Below are positions 35,548 to 48,035 of a stretch of DNA of 64,000 nt, piece by piece. The position numbers were made by a program, and so were the translations under genes. The notes beneath the pieces were generated by a model. The model saw only the letters and a list, made by a program, of their open reading frames with translations, did no database searches and was not told the origin of the DNA. Within the stretch, counting starts at the first letter, position 1. Every line of letters begins with the position of its first letter. This stretch comes from Margaritispora aquatica (lineage: Eukaryota > Ascomycota > Leotiomycetes > Helotiales > Discinellaceae): positions 671,758-735,757 of the forward strand of contig VJWN01000012.1 of assembly GCA_007644065.1 (NCBI GenBank), read 5' to 3'.

Positions 35548-37770
35548 CTATTTCTCTACAATATCCGAGCTCGTCGCAACAATTTCAGGCTCTGGCGCTT
35601 TTTGGATCTTCTTCCACTCCGTCACCATTGCGACCAGCCAAGCAGCAAGACCCGAAGCAAGCGGGACATAAAACACTTTGTCAACCGCGGTTGCAACAGC
35701 GACAGCAGCCATGTCCTTCATAGCTCCCGAGACTCCCGAGCCGAGCGAAGAAATGCTCAGTAGAACGGCCGAAACTTGTTCGACAGTCAACCCGGCAGCT
35801 GCTAACTGTGATCGAAGGTCGGTATAGAAGATAGTGCTACAGATTGACACTGCGACGGACCTGTACCGGTTGTTAGCCACCTATGTACGAGTATTTAGTC
35901 TCATTAGACTCACCCTCCAAGAGTCTTGATCATGTAGACCAATGAGAGTCCAATACTCTCATCCTCTTTAACCAGAAGCTGTTGCGCGATTCCCATAGCC
36001 ATAAACTGAGCGCATCCAGTTCCGAATCCGGCCAGTATCTGGTATCCAATCCAATGCGCACTGTTTGTCGTTGCAGTCAAGGTTGTTAGGAGACCCGAAG
36101 CAATACTAAACATGACTGTTCCTCCAAGCATAGGGGGGTTGAAGAATCCTGTGCGGTTTATTATCACACCTGCGACAATAGCTGCAAGTGTTTGGCTTAG
36201 TAGATATGGCAGAAGATTGACACCACTTTGCTCAGCTGATGCACCTTTGGAACCCTGGTTGGGGTTAGTTGCGCGTAAGATCGTTTAGCGGAAAGGGACT
36301 GTACCTGGAAATAAAATGGAAGATAGTAGACATGGCCTGTTGATCCAACTTCTACCAGAAAGCCAAACAGAGCACAGAGTAATATGCCTCGATTTTTAAG
36401 GATTCGTTTTGGCAAAAGTGCATACTTTGGGTTGATGTACTTCTGCTCTACTGCGAGCAAGAGTAGAAGTACGACAAAGAGAACCAGAAGTACAATGACC
36501 TTAGTCTCGCTCCAACTTGTCTCTGCAGCAAATGTCAAGGCTAACAGTAAGCAGAGAGCTGATCCGGTGACAAGTAGACACCCAGTCGGATCCATCATCA
36601 GGAATATTTCTTTGGCTGTGATGTTTTTCTTTGAGCGATCGAGTGGTGTGTACAGGAAGAATACTGCAACTGCAACGAGAAAGCCCCTGCACCCATGTCA
36701 GCACATTTCCTTCATGCTCAAGCTTTGATTGTGAGTAGCTACAGTGGTATATTGATCCAAAAGCACCATCTCCAGGTCAGATTCGTCGTGAATATTCCAC
36801 CAATAATCGGCCCAAGACAAGCCGCAGTCCCTAAACATATTAGTCAAGAAACCGCTTCAGCAAAACCTAGGTCTCACCTCCAGAGGCGGCAAGAAGACCA
36901 GTGTATAAAGGTCTCTTCTCCCGAGGAACAACGTCAGTGAGGATGAGCATCACTCCTGGCGCAAGTGCCGCACCACCTACACCCGCGACTGCACGGCCGA
37001 TGATGAACATAACACTTGAGTTCGCTAAAGAGCATATGAGTGAACCAACTGTAGCCACGATCAGTAAGTTGTCTTACACGAGTAATGGTGGAAGTTACTT
37101 TCGAATATGCAAAGACCGAAAATAAACATATATTTTGTGTTTGCAAAGGGGTAGGCTTTGCCGAAGCTGGGCTGAAGGACAGGTTGAGGCAGCAAGAATG
37201 CTGAGCCATACCAGCCCATATCTTTAAGAGATCCCCATCTATCAACCAAGGTGGGAATAGCAGTCGCTAGTTGTGTTAATGCCAAAAGTCATTACACTTT
37301 CAGGATGAAATCACAACATACTGACGATAGTTGAGTCCAACGCAACCTGAAGCGTTTCTATTAGCAACCATCATTTCTTATTGATATGATTGGCTTACTG
37401 TTCCAATAGTCAAACAAACAGCTGCTGTGAGAAGTCCAAACCGAAGTCCAGTGGGATATGAGGTAGGTTCCTTGATTCCATCATCATCGTCCTGAATGCC
37501 TGTTTCGAGAAGCTCCTCGGCCTTGGTGGTCCCAATTTGAGACGAAGTTTCGCTCTTGCCACCTAACTTCGAATCTTTTGCTTGCTCTCCAGTACCAGCG
37601 TCCGTATCAATAGAAAGGATTGACATCTTTTCTTTCAGATTTTGGGACTCGCTGTCGGAACCAGCACCAAATAGTAACTCCTTGTTCAAGGACTCCTTCA
37701 AATCAGGCACTAAGGTCATCTCGCTGGGCTTCTCACTGAGATTACCTGTCTCCTTGTCGAGTCCTGACAT
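35548..37770 (-). CDS. MFS exporter, DHA2 type (14 TM)
   Basis: A plasma-membrane drug:H+ antiporter-like exporter of the DHA2 class, 619 residues in eight exons: 37399-37770, 37322-37346, 37099-37266, 36878-37048, 36743-36830, 36305-36686, 35914-36254 and 35548-35860. All phases close. The N-terminal 110 residues are acidic and cytosolic. The class motifs are [17 protein letters not shown] (TM1, spanning a 25-nt microexon), [31 protein letters not shown] (TM3-5, antiporter motif C-like) and [12 protein letters not shown]. The fungal self-protection exporters of metabolite clusters belong to this class. The start MSGLDKETG at 37770 is preferred over an in-frame ATG at 37917. The gene lies divergent to the DUF7702-like gene and converges on the P450 side, which suggests it exports a locally made product. 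Confidence 0.93.
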
Positions 37771-38777
37771 GTTTTCGGCAAAGGCGTCGAACAAACCGTA
37801 TGCAAGACGTATAAATTGAGTCTTTGAACTCAAGAACTGTAGCTCGACAAAGTCAAGCTCAACAAGCACATATGCCGTTGCACACTTGCCAAGTTGCTGA
37901 CTGTACAATAGAAACACTTCACTGAGATGGCCTCAGATCACGTACCAGTCGATAAGTAAGTTTTGACTGCCTTCAGTGATGGCCATACTCAGTGGCCATC
38001 TCATCTGGAAAGCAACCAGCATGTCAGGTTCCGCATTGGGCAGTGCTACACAATGGCTGCTTGCCTCTACCTGTCATGTAAGGTCATCCATCTCATTTAG
38101 ACAAGCTTTGTTAAGGACCACCGGTGAATCATTTCGGATGTAATCTCATTTACATAAGCTTTTGAACGATTGCCGGTAAGCTTTTGCGCCAAGCGGTCGA
38201 GAAGCACGTTGCTTTGGCAATTCGTCCTCATCCCAGAACTGGGACCCTGAAACCCCACCATTACTTGTCACATTGACGCAACATCCAGCTAACTCAAAAA
38301 GGCTATATCTCCCGACTCGGTGAATTCCCATATTCCTTGTAAAGCTTGTTACGGGAAAGGTAGGGATCGGGCGTATTGAGGTTCGGTAGGCGTTCAGGGG
38401 CAAGGAGACTAGTCTTAGAGTAGTACTCTAGATGTAGCGCTCTCTAATACCCCCACTTCAGGACCTGCGTACCCCTTGAGCATTTGCTGTATCCTGGATG
38501 GCATCCACTTTCAACTTCATACTTTCTAGATAGAGCTACGAGGATGCTAGATCCCTCCAAAGCTGTACCGCGAGCTACGATGATGTCCTCTCACTTTGTT
38601 TACTTCCCCGACAATGGTTCTCGCAGGAATCCATCATTCCACCATCCTCTTTCTCAACCTTCACTCTTGTCTGTCATTTCTTTCACTCAATTACAAGTTG
38701 CGTGTTGAAATTTCACTGTGCAACAGACATATCATCATTTTCTGAAGCTTTTTTCTTTTGTTTCTTAACTCGCTATC
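37771..38777. other. Intergenic between divergent genes
   Basis: About 1 kb of probable bidirectional promoter between the exporter and the 7-TM protein. No operator is recognised with confidence. Confidence 0.5.
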
Positions 38778-39701
38778 ATGGGCTCCCTCAATGAACGCGG
38801 AGACATCAATGCAGCTGCGATTGGAGTATACGTTCTCTTAACAGCTGGAATAGCTGTCTTGCTTATCAAGAATGGTATTAGATCGCAGTTAGGGTACTTG
38901 TATATCCTGCTGTTTACCCTCGGTAAGCACTGTATATACTCTTGGCATAAGACTTGATAACTGACTGTCGATAGTCAAAGTGGTTGGTGCAGCGATGGCT
39001 ATTGATGTCCAGTTGACTGTCAATACATCTCTGTACACACCTGCCGCAATCCTGAGTACCGTTGTACTTTCTCCACTCATGCTTGGAGTTGCATCGTTGG
39101 TCAATCCTGGGTATGATTAGCAAACGCAATTCGTAAGAGAAATCTAAAGCTAACAAATCCTCGTAGAAAAGATGGCATTCGAAACTCTCCCATGGCTAGA
39201 CATGTCCCCCGACTTCTCCGTCTCACTCATCTTATCATTATCGCATCTCTCGCATTAGGCATAGTTGGCGGCTTAGACGCATTTTCAACATCACCAACAG
39301 CAGATGATTACAAGAATGGTCGCCTGTACCTTCGTATCGCCGCTAGCCTGTCCGTCGCAGCATGGGTCTTGATAACGTTCTCAGTGCTCATATTCTTCGG
39401 ACAACGACACAGCCTCAATGGATTCTATCGCAAGCTTCTACCTATTGTTGCTGGAGTTGTCATGCCGGTTTTTGTCGCTCGCCTTGTTTACACCGTCGGC
39501 ATTGCCATCACCATTGATACCACAAAGACCCAAGTTTTCAATCCTCTCACTGGAAGCTGGGTGCTTTACATGTGTTTAGCTTTCTTGCCAGAAGTCATCA
39601 TTAGTACTACGTTGGTTGCTACTGGCTTAATGTTTGGAAGGAGACGATATGACAAGGTTTTGAGCATGCGAAGTGAGGATAGAATGCTAGATAACATATG
39701 A
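38778..39701 (+). CDS. Small 7-TM membrane protein (DUF7702-like)
   Basis: A 271-residue protein in three exons (38778-38922, 38975-39110, 39167-39701), with phases closing. Seven hydrophobic helices are visible: IGVYVLLTAGIAVLLI, YLYILLFTL-type, VVGAAMAIDVQLT, ILSTVVLSPLMLGVASLV, HLIIIASLALGIVGG, SLSVAAWVLITFSVLIFF and LPIVAGVVMPVFVARLVY, plus a last one near YMCLAFLPEVIISTTLVATG. This layout matches an uncharacterised fungal seven-helix family (DUF7702-type, loosely like RTA1/PTH11 proteins). A role in sensing or transport is only inference. The short exons and divergent position next to the MFS exporter fit co-regulation but do not prove it. Confidence 0.75.
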
Positions 39702-40789
39702 GACGATATAGAGAGGGCATTTTCTGTATTGTTTAAGGGATTTGGGTGTCGATTGAGTCACAGTTCAGAAGATAGAAATACATATAATTGCCTTAGATTG
39801 TCTCATTCGTAATAAATTGATGGAGATGAACAATGTCTCGATTATTGTTCATCGAGGAAAGTTCGCTTAGCAGTTCAGACACTAGCGGATAGAAGAAAAA
39901 TCACTCTATAGGGTGATACTGAAACTAAAGTACAGGTATGAACTCTTGATGGGGGACTTTTTGCTTTTTATATTCCTTGCCTTACGGACGTATCATCAAG
40001 TGGAATCAAGGCGGATGACATTGTGATTTGTAAAGGTTACCGGCCCTGTCTGTGCCAGATTTCGGGAGTGACCCACGATACCTGAACTTCTCCAAAGTAA
40101 ACTCTTGGGGTGTTCCATGCTGAGATCTGCAAACTGCATTAACCTGTGGGTAGCACTTGAATCCCCAAGAGAAGAGTAAGGTTAATTTTGGGGCGAGGAG
40201 CAATTGGGCTGAAATGGCGGGGTTGATCTAGATGATCTTGTAGACTTTGTGTGTACAAGCTTGTCGCAACTTACTTGAGCATATTGATATTTAGGTTTTT
40301 GGTATCTCACTGTTAAATGTTCAAGTCTGGGAATTGTGATGATAAAGGCATGTAGCTAAAGTTACCCTCCTTATATTGGTTTCTCAACCATATCTCGCTT
40401 AGCGAAATAGCATATTGTACCATGCTACGCATCATGGAGAGTTTTCAGGATCACGATTGCAAATCGCAAACGACACAGCTATGATACAAAATAAAACGAC
40501 TCTAAATTTAAAACTAATTTCCAGCAGGAGGCAATTGGGTATATTGAGTTCTAGCTAATTAAGTTTGTGCAATGCTCTCAGGACTGGACAATTGCCCAGC
40601 GCATCATGACCAAAGAGTGCAAGCTACATGAAAAAGCTTAGGTGAACAAACAAAGCGAAAATTTCGCCGAAAACTCCAGTGCAACTTTGCAAAATCCTTC
40701 CTCCTCAATTCACCTGTCTAGCGACCTATCCTTGTCATCCAACCACCAATCGCGAATAAAATTTATTACCAGAGACATACGTCCTATCA
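39702..40789. other. Intergenic, convergent 3' ends
   Basis: About 1.1 kb, AT-rich; nothing coding is seen. Confidence 0.5.
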
Positions 40790-41837
40790 TCATACTCTTG
40801 CATAAAGGTCTGCGCCTCTGTCAAGAAGCAGTTTCACAACCTCTTCTTGTCCTCTCTCAGTAGCCAAGTGTAACGCAGTCCACCCTTGGCTATCGCGAGT
40901 GTTGATGTCGATACCCTTTTCCAATAACATATGTACAATCTGTAGATATCCTCTCATGGCCGCTAGATGTAGTGTCGTTCTACCAAGCGTTGGCTCTGGT
41001 GCAGTGACTCGTCTTGGTAAGCCCTAAAATGTGTGAGGATCATAATAGATATGTCGCAATGGACAAACTTACAGGCCTCTGATGAACATGCTGACGACAC
41101 GAAAGATCAAAGTCATCACTACCACCAGAGCTACACATATCTTCGATGATTGAGTTGTTGTGTTGGATATAGGAATCAAGTGACGACATGCTCATCATGC
41201 TCGTTGATAGAAGAGACTGGTCGATGTCATCGTCAAAGGGTGACTTGGTGCACATAGCTGGTGAAAGATGCGAGTGTGTCAATGGAGGCGATGGCAGAGG
41301 CATTGGCTCCATTGACATGGGAGTGCTCAAGAAGTTTTGCGACATCCAGTCAGGCTCAATGGAAGAGTCGAAGCCTTGCATTGACAGCGATGGATCCATA
41401 AGGTCCATGTTCTGCACTTGTGGTGAAGGCGATCTTTCCTTGGGTAATTCTGATGTGGGTGAAGTTTCTTGGGGTGACTTGGCGCCTAGCTTTGGTATCT
41501 CAGTCTTCGTTGTAGGAGATGTTGACGACTCTGAAGACGAAGGCGTTTTTGCGGAAGTGAACAAAATGCCCAGATTGTGTTGGCGCTCCAGAGCTTCAAC
41601 TCTTCGTTTCAAGTTATGTCCTATTTTGCAAGTCAGATTGGTGAACTAAGGCTAACTGCAATGCATCCTACTGTATTTCCTCTGTGCATTTCGGTTCTGA
41701 ACCTTCCTTCGCTCAGCAGCATCTGATATCTTCGCCCATTCTTGCTCTGGTGTGAGGCCTTCGTGGTTTACTGACACTGGTCGCAGTGGTGGTAAAGCAT
41801 CGTAGGGGAAAGACATGTCTGAGTTGCCCGCTTCCAT
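40790..41837 (-). CDS. bZIP-ankyrin (bANK) transcription regulator, ToxE-like architecture
   Basis: A 315-residue nuclear regulator in three exons (41672-41837, 41073-41620, 40790-41023), phases closing. The N-terminus carries a bZIP basic region, RKVQNRNAQRKYR, followed by only a short heptad stretch (HNLKRRVEALERQHNLG), so no long leucine zipper is present. The middle is Ser/Pro/Met-rich and probably disordered. The C-terminus has two ankyrin repeats: LGRTTLHLAAMRGYLQIVHM and GWTALHLATERGQEEVVKLL. A basic region plus ankyrin repeats without a full zipper defines the bANK class, whose known example ToxE is a cluster-specific activator in Cochliobolus. It sits within 12 kb of an acyltransferase, a P450 and an exporter. 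It may therefore control them, which is inference from position. Confidence 0.88.
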
Positions 41838-44421
41838 GGTGAGACTGGGCGTGCTAAGCGAACGGGGGAAATTTTAAGAAGAACAGTGAGATGTCTTGAT
41901 GCAAGCCAAAGATGCACGAGTGTATATTATGAAAGAATTGCTCTTTCATGAAGTACCGGCGAGATGACTGAATTTTGTGGTATGTTCCCTGTCCTAAAGT
42001 CTAAAAGATGAATCCACATCATTCACTATTCATGTAGCTAGAATAGGAACAGGATTAGGAACATGTGCTGCCTTCTAGGTCGATACTTTGAGGCTCGTAT
42101 AAGAATCCTTCGACACAAAGAGGCATTCAAATTAATGAAACCTCGACAGGCATCAATCCACGATGACCCTGTTGTGAGATTACATGGATGGTCGTAGATG
42201 ATCCTGACAATGTCGACTCCACAGGTGGCGATCCTCATGATCCCTTCTCTAGGAGCTGTATGTTTGATAAGAATCTGGCACCTGCTTTCGGCTTGACTGA
42301 TGGCATACACTCTCTATGCTGCAACACCTCTCTTAAAATTAAGCTGTTCTTGTTCGGCTTTCGCGATCAGATTGATGGATTGATGGATTGATCATTTCAA
42401 CTCGACTGAGATGACGCTCACTATGAGACGAAAGCACATTTGTCTTTGAGATACCAGAGATGAATTCCCACTCTTGATAATCGAGGCGTAGCTTACCGCA
42501 AGTAGTTGTGTGTCTATCAAAGTTTGAGATATCAGAATGTCTCAAATTCGAAACATTGCTATGGTGTGATTGGTTCCAGCTGCAATATCTTGGGTGATTT
42601 ACTTGTCTTACACCGAAGTACGTATGTTGCAAGGTTAGTTCAACATGGAGTACAAGGCCAGTCAAAGTGTTTGAAATATTAAGATGATCCGAATTGAGCC
42701 CCTGTGCATGCCCAAGGCGAGTAGCTTTGTGAAGAACGTTGTCCTGAAGCACGTGTCTCCCAAAGGAAATACTCTCGGCTATTTTCCGGAGACGTATCTG
42801 ACAAGCTGCATAACAAACTCTAACTGCAAGGCAGACATGGGTATCCTAGGCTTTCCCATGAGCCCCAACACGGCATCTAGAGTGGCCTCACGACACTGCC
42901 ACATCCGCAGAGCCCTACAGCACTCATGCCTGCCAAGCCAATCTCACAACTAAGCTTCTTCTTCCGCTGCTGGGCGTTCTCCAAGAAAGCTTCCCCGAAT
43001 TCAAAAAGACATTGCAAGGAACTATACTCACTGTCTACGGAAGTGCTACACGGGTGCCAAATTTTCGGGTTTCGGGGTCCAGGTAAAGCAGCAGTTGATC
43101 TAACTTCAAAGTGGACGGCTACTAGACAAGACGGAGCTACTTCATTGCGGAGGAATTCTGAAGGAAGAGTTGGGGTCATGAGACCGATAAGACACCTTGT
43201 CCTTGTAGATACCCTTGAATTCGAAATTGAAGCTTGAAGCTTTACGGATGTTTGGACCAAACTATATTGTATGGAGCCTCAATCTCCCCCAGTATGGAAC
43301 AGCTAAAGATAAAGTGGATAATTAGTTCGTGGTATGTACAACCGGATTGCTGATGATAGCTTCAACAAATACCAGTTCATGCGCGTTAAGCATGATGGTT
43401 TGTGGAGTCTAGAACGACAATGTCATTAAACTATCACCGTGAATAATAAGCTTCGGTGGCTGTTCATCTTTGACCGATTTGTAAAAAGGCACTCTGTACC
43501 ATTTGCTAATAAGCAGCGGATTCATATCTACATGAGATATCAGGGATCAATAACCAGGACGATGATCTCTTCCTCTTCTGCCACCCTTGATGCGCCAACA
43601 TGCCTTATCGAAAGGATTTATGCATGTGGCTTGATATGCTTGCCTCATTCGTGCAAAATCCGCTAAGCCTTTGGACGAACACTACAGGGGTAGAACACAT
43701 ACTACCAAGATGAACATTAGTGTTGAGGTGCAATACTGTAACTAAATCAGCGTTTGTCGTTTATCAGAGGCGTCTCAGAAGGTGAAAGCCCCCGAGCTGT
43801 AACATTATCTTATTGCTAGAAAGCTGTTGATTCTGATGTGTATTTCCCTGACCTAAGTCAGTTCAGACTTTAGACCTGGTCAATTTGAACCCGTTCATAT
43901 GCCATGTGTCAGGTCTCTCGGTAAACACGATACACGAGAAATCCCAACTTCCTCTTCGGGTAGCCAAAAATTATAAGTGAGAATCCCCCTTTCAAAGTTT
44001 ATAGAGTGCGACAAGACCCATACTTTAAACTTCAGACCGATACCCTTTCGGACACTCGGGTCTGTACATGCAGCTCTCTAAGCTGGTGCATGGGACCCAC
44101 AATGGAAAGCTTACGTGTTTTCAATGTTCTCGGTATTCGCACGCTCATGAAAAAGGCATCTCTGGGGTTTATTCTACATCTCAGCCTGCAATGATGTACT
44201 TTTTCAGAAGATTGAAAATAGTCTATTGATATCTCATTTCTGAAAATTCACTCTATTGGGTAACACCATTTGTGTATTAGGAGCGTAGATGAAATTAGCT
44301 GTTTAGAGATTGATATTTGACAAATTTGACATAAGATCCATAAAGACAATTAATGGCTAAAGCGTACCCCCACCACTTGCAACCTTGTTGACTTGAAAGC
44401 CACCCACCACTCTAGTACCGA
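41838..44421. other. Long intergenic region
   Basis: About 2.6 kb with no supportable gene. Two overlapping open frames near 42880-43260 on opposite strands are of similar length, and neither shows family features. Confidence 0.45.
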
Positions 44422-45588
44422 CTAGTTCCCTTGAGTTACGATCGGCAATGCTGCATTGACGTTCACTCTTTTCAGAGCTCCCAGAGCGGACGAGTCCTTC
44501 CCGGTGGATACCATGTGCACAATCCCTGACTCTTTTTCAACCTGTGCCTTCTCTGCACTCTTTTCGCCCTTCTTGTAAGTTGCAAAATAGAAGCCAATAA
44601 ACAAGAACAAATAAGAAGTCAGGATCGCCGCACCGGAGAACGCAGCGCTCACAGTTCCATCACACGTGCCGTAGTGAGGCAAATGTGGGGCATATTTGTT
44701 GACCAGGAGATTGTAAGAAGTAAAGTACACAAAGCCTGCAATTTTATTCAGTTGATGCTTGTCTTCAATAAGAATGATAGCAAAATTTGAGACATTACGT
44801 GCTTCTGAAAAAAGACAACATACCGAGATCGATCACAAATTGAATAATTTGAAGCTGAGTGATGTATTGTTTCCACCAGATCTTGATGCCTCTCGCACTT
44901 TGGAAGTAATAATCTGAACACCTGGTTAGGTGATTGCTCAGTTTCGGAGCTTGTAAACTTACAATACATTAAACAGTGGACACCCAGATTGAGGACGATT
45001 GGAACCCAGGATACAGGAGTACCACCCGATAATTGGAGAAAGCACAGAAGTGCTGTTGCTCCATGATGGTACGTGTGGAGAAAAGAGAGGGGCTTCTTCC
45101 TCAAGAACAAGAAGCAGGTATCAATGAATTCAACGTATTTGGTTATGTAGTTGAGCTGGTAATCGTTAGTGCTTACCGCCTGTCGCTTTGATGATACTTA
45201 CGTAGTAGAGCATGACCAGTGGCTGGGTCCATCCTCCATCTCTCGAACAGACAGCGTGATAAACTCCATCTTGCCACAAAGTAGGCACAATCTGCTCCAG
45301 GAAGAGAACGAGAAGCGCACCACTGAGTGCCGTGAGTCCGAAGTTGTGGAGCTTGAACAACGCATCGAATCTGAATGCTGGTCGGCTTCGCATCACTTCT
45401 CGTCCACCAAATATGACAACATAGTAGATAGCCATTGCTGTGGCGGTTTGCTTCAGAGTTGACATAGGTATCTGGCCAGGAATAAAGTCGAATTCGGAAG
45501 GTGACCAGCCTGTAGTGAGTTTGACGCCATTGACAAGTGCATTGTAGAAAGGCGCATTTGCCGAGCCGGCGGGAAGTTCGTGAGCCAT
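44422..45588 (-). CDS. ELO-type fatty acid elongase
   Basis: A 327-residue ER membrane 3-ketoacyl-CoA synthase of the ELO (GNS1/SUR4) family, which catalyses the condensation step of long-chain fatty acid elongation. Exons 45202-45588, 44963-45155, 44824-44913 and 44422-44735 close in phase. The histidine box is [11 protein letters not shown] (HxxHH). The segment [20 protein letters not shown] precedes it and contains the family's K-x-x-E-x-x-[21 protein letters not shown] follows with the second conserved histidine. A further set of hydrophobic helices and a Lys/Glu-rich tail complete the protein. The start MAHELPAGS at 45588 matches fungal relatives; an in-frame ATG at 45642 adds 18 residues. 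Substrate chain length cannot be told from sequence. Confidence 0.94.
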
Positions 45589-47451
45589 TTTACTTTCAAA
45601 ATTAGGAGCCGCCACCGATGTATTGAAGTCAGAAACCAGCAAGTCTTAGTAAACTGCTGCTTAGAGTCGGAGTTGCCGAATCTTAAAGGATGAATCAAGC
45701 CTGTATTTAAGAAACTGCTTCGTGCAACTACCCCTGCAGCAAGTAACAAGTTGCATATCTCATGTAGAGCTTGACTCCACATGTCGCAAATTTGCTGACT
45801 ACATTGAATTTTGGGATCCTGTCATACCTGGAGTCCTTTGTTTGCTTAACCAAGTTGGTAGGCAAAGCTGAGATGCTCATCGGAGTGACCGTCGCTTACA
45901 TGACATGACTTCGCTTAAAGTCTGGTGCCAAAATTATTTTCACATGTCAGCTCGGGTTTCTCCTCATGAACCATAGATACTCCTTATTAGAATTCATACA
46001 GATACACAGCTCTAGCGTTGACAGCTTGATTATCATTCTTGGCTTCCCATAAACACAACACGACAAAAACAGCTTTCCTATCTAATTGAGCAATCTATCA
46101 AATCTTGATCAAAGCAAACAAATAGACAAACAGAAAATGATGAATGTTTATGAGATACGAGCACTTGCTGAGAGAGGACTGCAAAAGCTGATCTCTATGG
46201 AGAGAAGATGGTTGCTCGGATGGTCGATGCAAATAGCTTTGAGGATGGACAGTTTGCAAGTCTCGAGAAATCCCAAGATGATGACCTTGTTTTGAAGTTT
46301 GACAAGACTTCTTCGGGGAACTTTGAGGGGAAAAGAAAATCAATTGGTAAGATCTAATATACCGACTTTTGTATTCGTGCTAAATTTAAATAACACAGAA
46401 CAGAACGGATATGCTGTTTGGCTAAGGAGACCACAATGACACTCGACAACACTGTAACATTCTCAGCATAACTGTTCCAGTATTTGAAGCTAAGACTTAA
46501 AATCTCGAGGACCAAAGGGCGGAAGTGATAGTAGAAATGATGCGAGCACAAAATTGAGGCGAACTCGATGAAATTTCCTCTCACCCAAACCTCAATAGCT
46601 CTTGGGCATGGATGGGGATAACTTACTTGAGCTTGGCGCGGGATTGAAAACTCTGGTATGCTTGCCGGAAGCTTGGAAGTAAAAACAAGAACCATCGAAA
46701 ACTCATACGGATAGTAACAATGAGTAGGGGGCGCAAGAGAAGGAAATTTTGGATCCATCAATGCTGGCATTGAGATGAATGCTGAATATGCACGAATTCT
46801 GATTGAATTCGTGATGATTCGGGAGAGAATACAACTTGATAACGATCACCTTATTTACCTCATGACTTGTGATCAATCGCAACCTGGATATAGCTCCATG
46901 GTATCTAATGGTGATAGAAATGGTACAGATGATGAGAACTTTGGTACTCGTTCTCTCCAATATCCTCAATAACATAGTGTTCAAAAGCATCATGTTGTCC
47001 TTAACTCTCTAGCTTCAACAGATCTTGGCATAAATGCGATAGACAACTTAGAAAAGGCTGAAGGGCCATACATCTCGTCAGCTTCATGATAACAAGCTCA
47101 ACAGGAAAGGTAGCATATTATCGTCTTCTCAGTAGGATGAGAATGTTGAAAGTAGCTTACTGGAGACCCTTGTTCACAAGAGCGAAAAACAACATAGGAA
47201 AAATTTCCCCCGACTTTTATCGAAATAAACATGTTGGCTTCGTTACACAGTTCATATTGTGCCCATAAGTGGTATAGCAGACAAACCTATCGACCCGTTC
47301 TGTGAAGCTGTGAAGGTAGTGGCATCATTCGCTAGCTGTGCCGAGGCATCTAGGAATGAAACGAATCCCTGACCTGAAAGTTTATAGGTGCAACGACCTC
47401 AACATCAACCACCAAGTTGACGGTGCACGACTCTTCACCAATACTGTAGCA
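45589..47451. other. Long intergenic region
   Basis: About 1.9 kb. No supportable gene. A 69-codon plus-strand frame at 46086-46295 and others are compositionally unconvincing. Confidence 0.45.
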
Positions 47452-48015
47452 ATGGACGAACCCGATTTGAAACACTTCCGATCGATTGCTTGGTGCTCAC
47501 AAATCATCAACGATGAACATTTCGTCATTACCCCAACCTTCTCCAGGCAACTCAAGTCAAATACAGAAGACAGCTTAATTGCTGAGACGCTGAAGTCCAA
47601 GGAGACCATCCAATCATGCCTCTCTTTGTATCGCAGACCTCCTCCTGAAAGCGTCTGGATTAATGAAGTGCAAAGTCTTATGACACTGGGAAATGGGATG
47701 AATGGCGGTCCACATATGCTACACGGCGGGTTGATAGCGACTCTGCTGGACGATACAATTGGAACGCTTTTGACAATAAACAAAGACCAAGACGGAAGTC
47801 CATTGACAGCCAATACCGTCACGGTATCATTGGATATCAAATACTTGAGGCCCGTGAAAACACCCCAGACAATTGTCGTCGTGGCTATTTGCAAGGAGAT
47901 CAAAGGCACGAAATTCTACATGGGCGCCGAAATGAGGGACGGGCAGGGAAAGGTTCTGGCCAAAGCAGACTCTGTTTGGACACCATTCAAAAATAGAACC
48001 GTTGTAAAGTTATGA
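47452..48015 (+). CDS. Hotdog-fold thioesterase (4HBT/PaaI-like)
   Basis: A single-exon 187-residue acyl-CoA thioesterase-like protein of the PaaI/THEM4 type in the hotdog-fold superfamily, hydrolysing fatty acyl- or aromatic acyl-CoA. The key helix motif is NGGPHMLHGGLIATLLDDTIG, in which HGG and the following Asp are the usual active-site elements. The central strand SLDIKYLRPVKTPQTIVVVA and the C-terminal segment GKVLAKADSVWTPFK are also typical. The start MDEPDLKHFRSIAWC matches fungal relatives. The frame is open about 110 nt further upstream, with another ATG at 47356. No transit peptide is obvious. It lies 1.9 kb from the elongase and converges on the ankyrin-like remnant. Confidence 0.88.
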   Translation: MDEPDLKHFRSIAWCSQIINDEHFVITPTFSRQLKSNTEDSLIAETLKSKETIQSCLSLYRRPPPESVWINEVQSLMTLGNGMNGGPHMLHGGLIATLLDDTIGTLLTINKDQDGSPLTANTVTVSLDIKYLRPVKTPQTIVVVAICKEIKGTKFYMGAEMRDGQGKVLAKADSVWTPFKNRTVVKL

Positions 48016-48035
48016 AACTCTGTCGTCACTGAAAT

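Noticed and set aside
42877..43260. Overlapping open frames on both strands (127 and 103 codons)
   Set aside because: No family features on either strand, no plausible splice partners, and mutual shadowing.
46086..46770. Short frames between elongase and thioesterase
   Set aside because: No motif, no consistent splice model.
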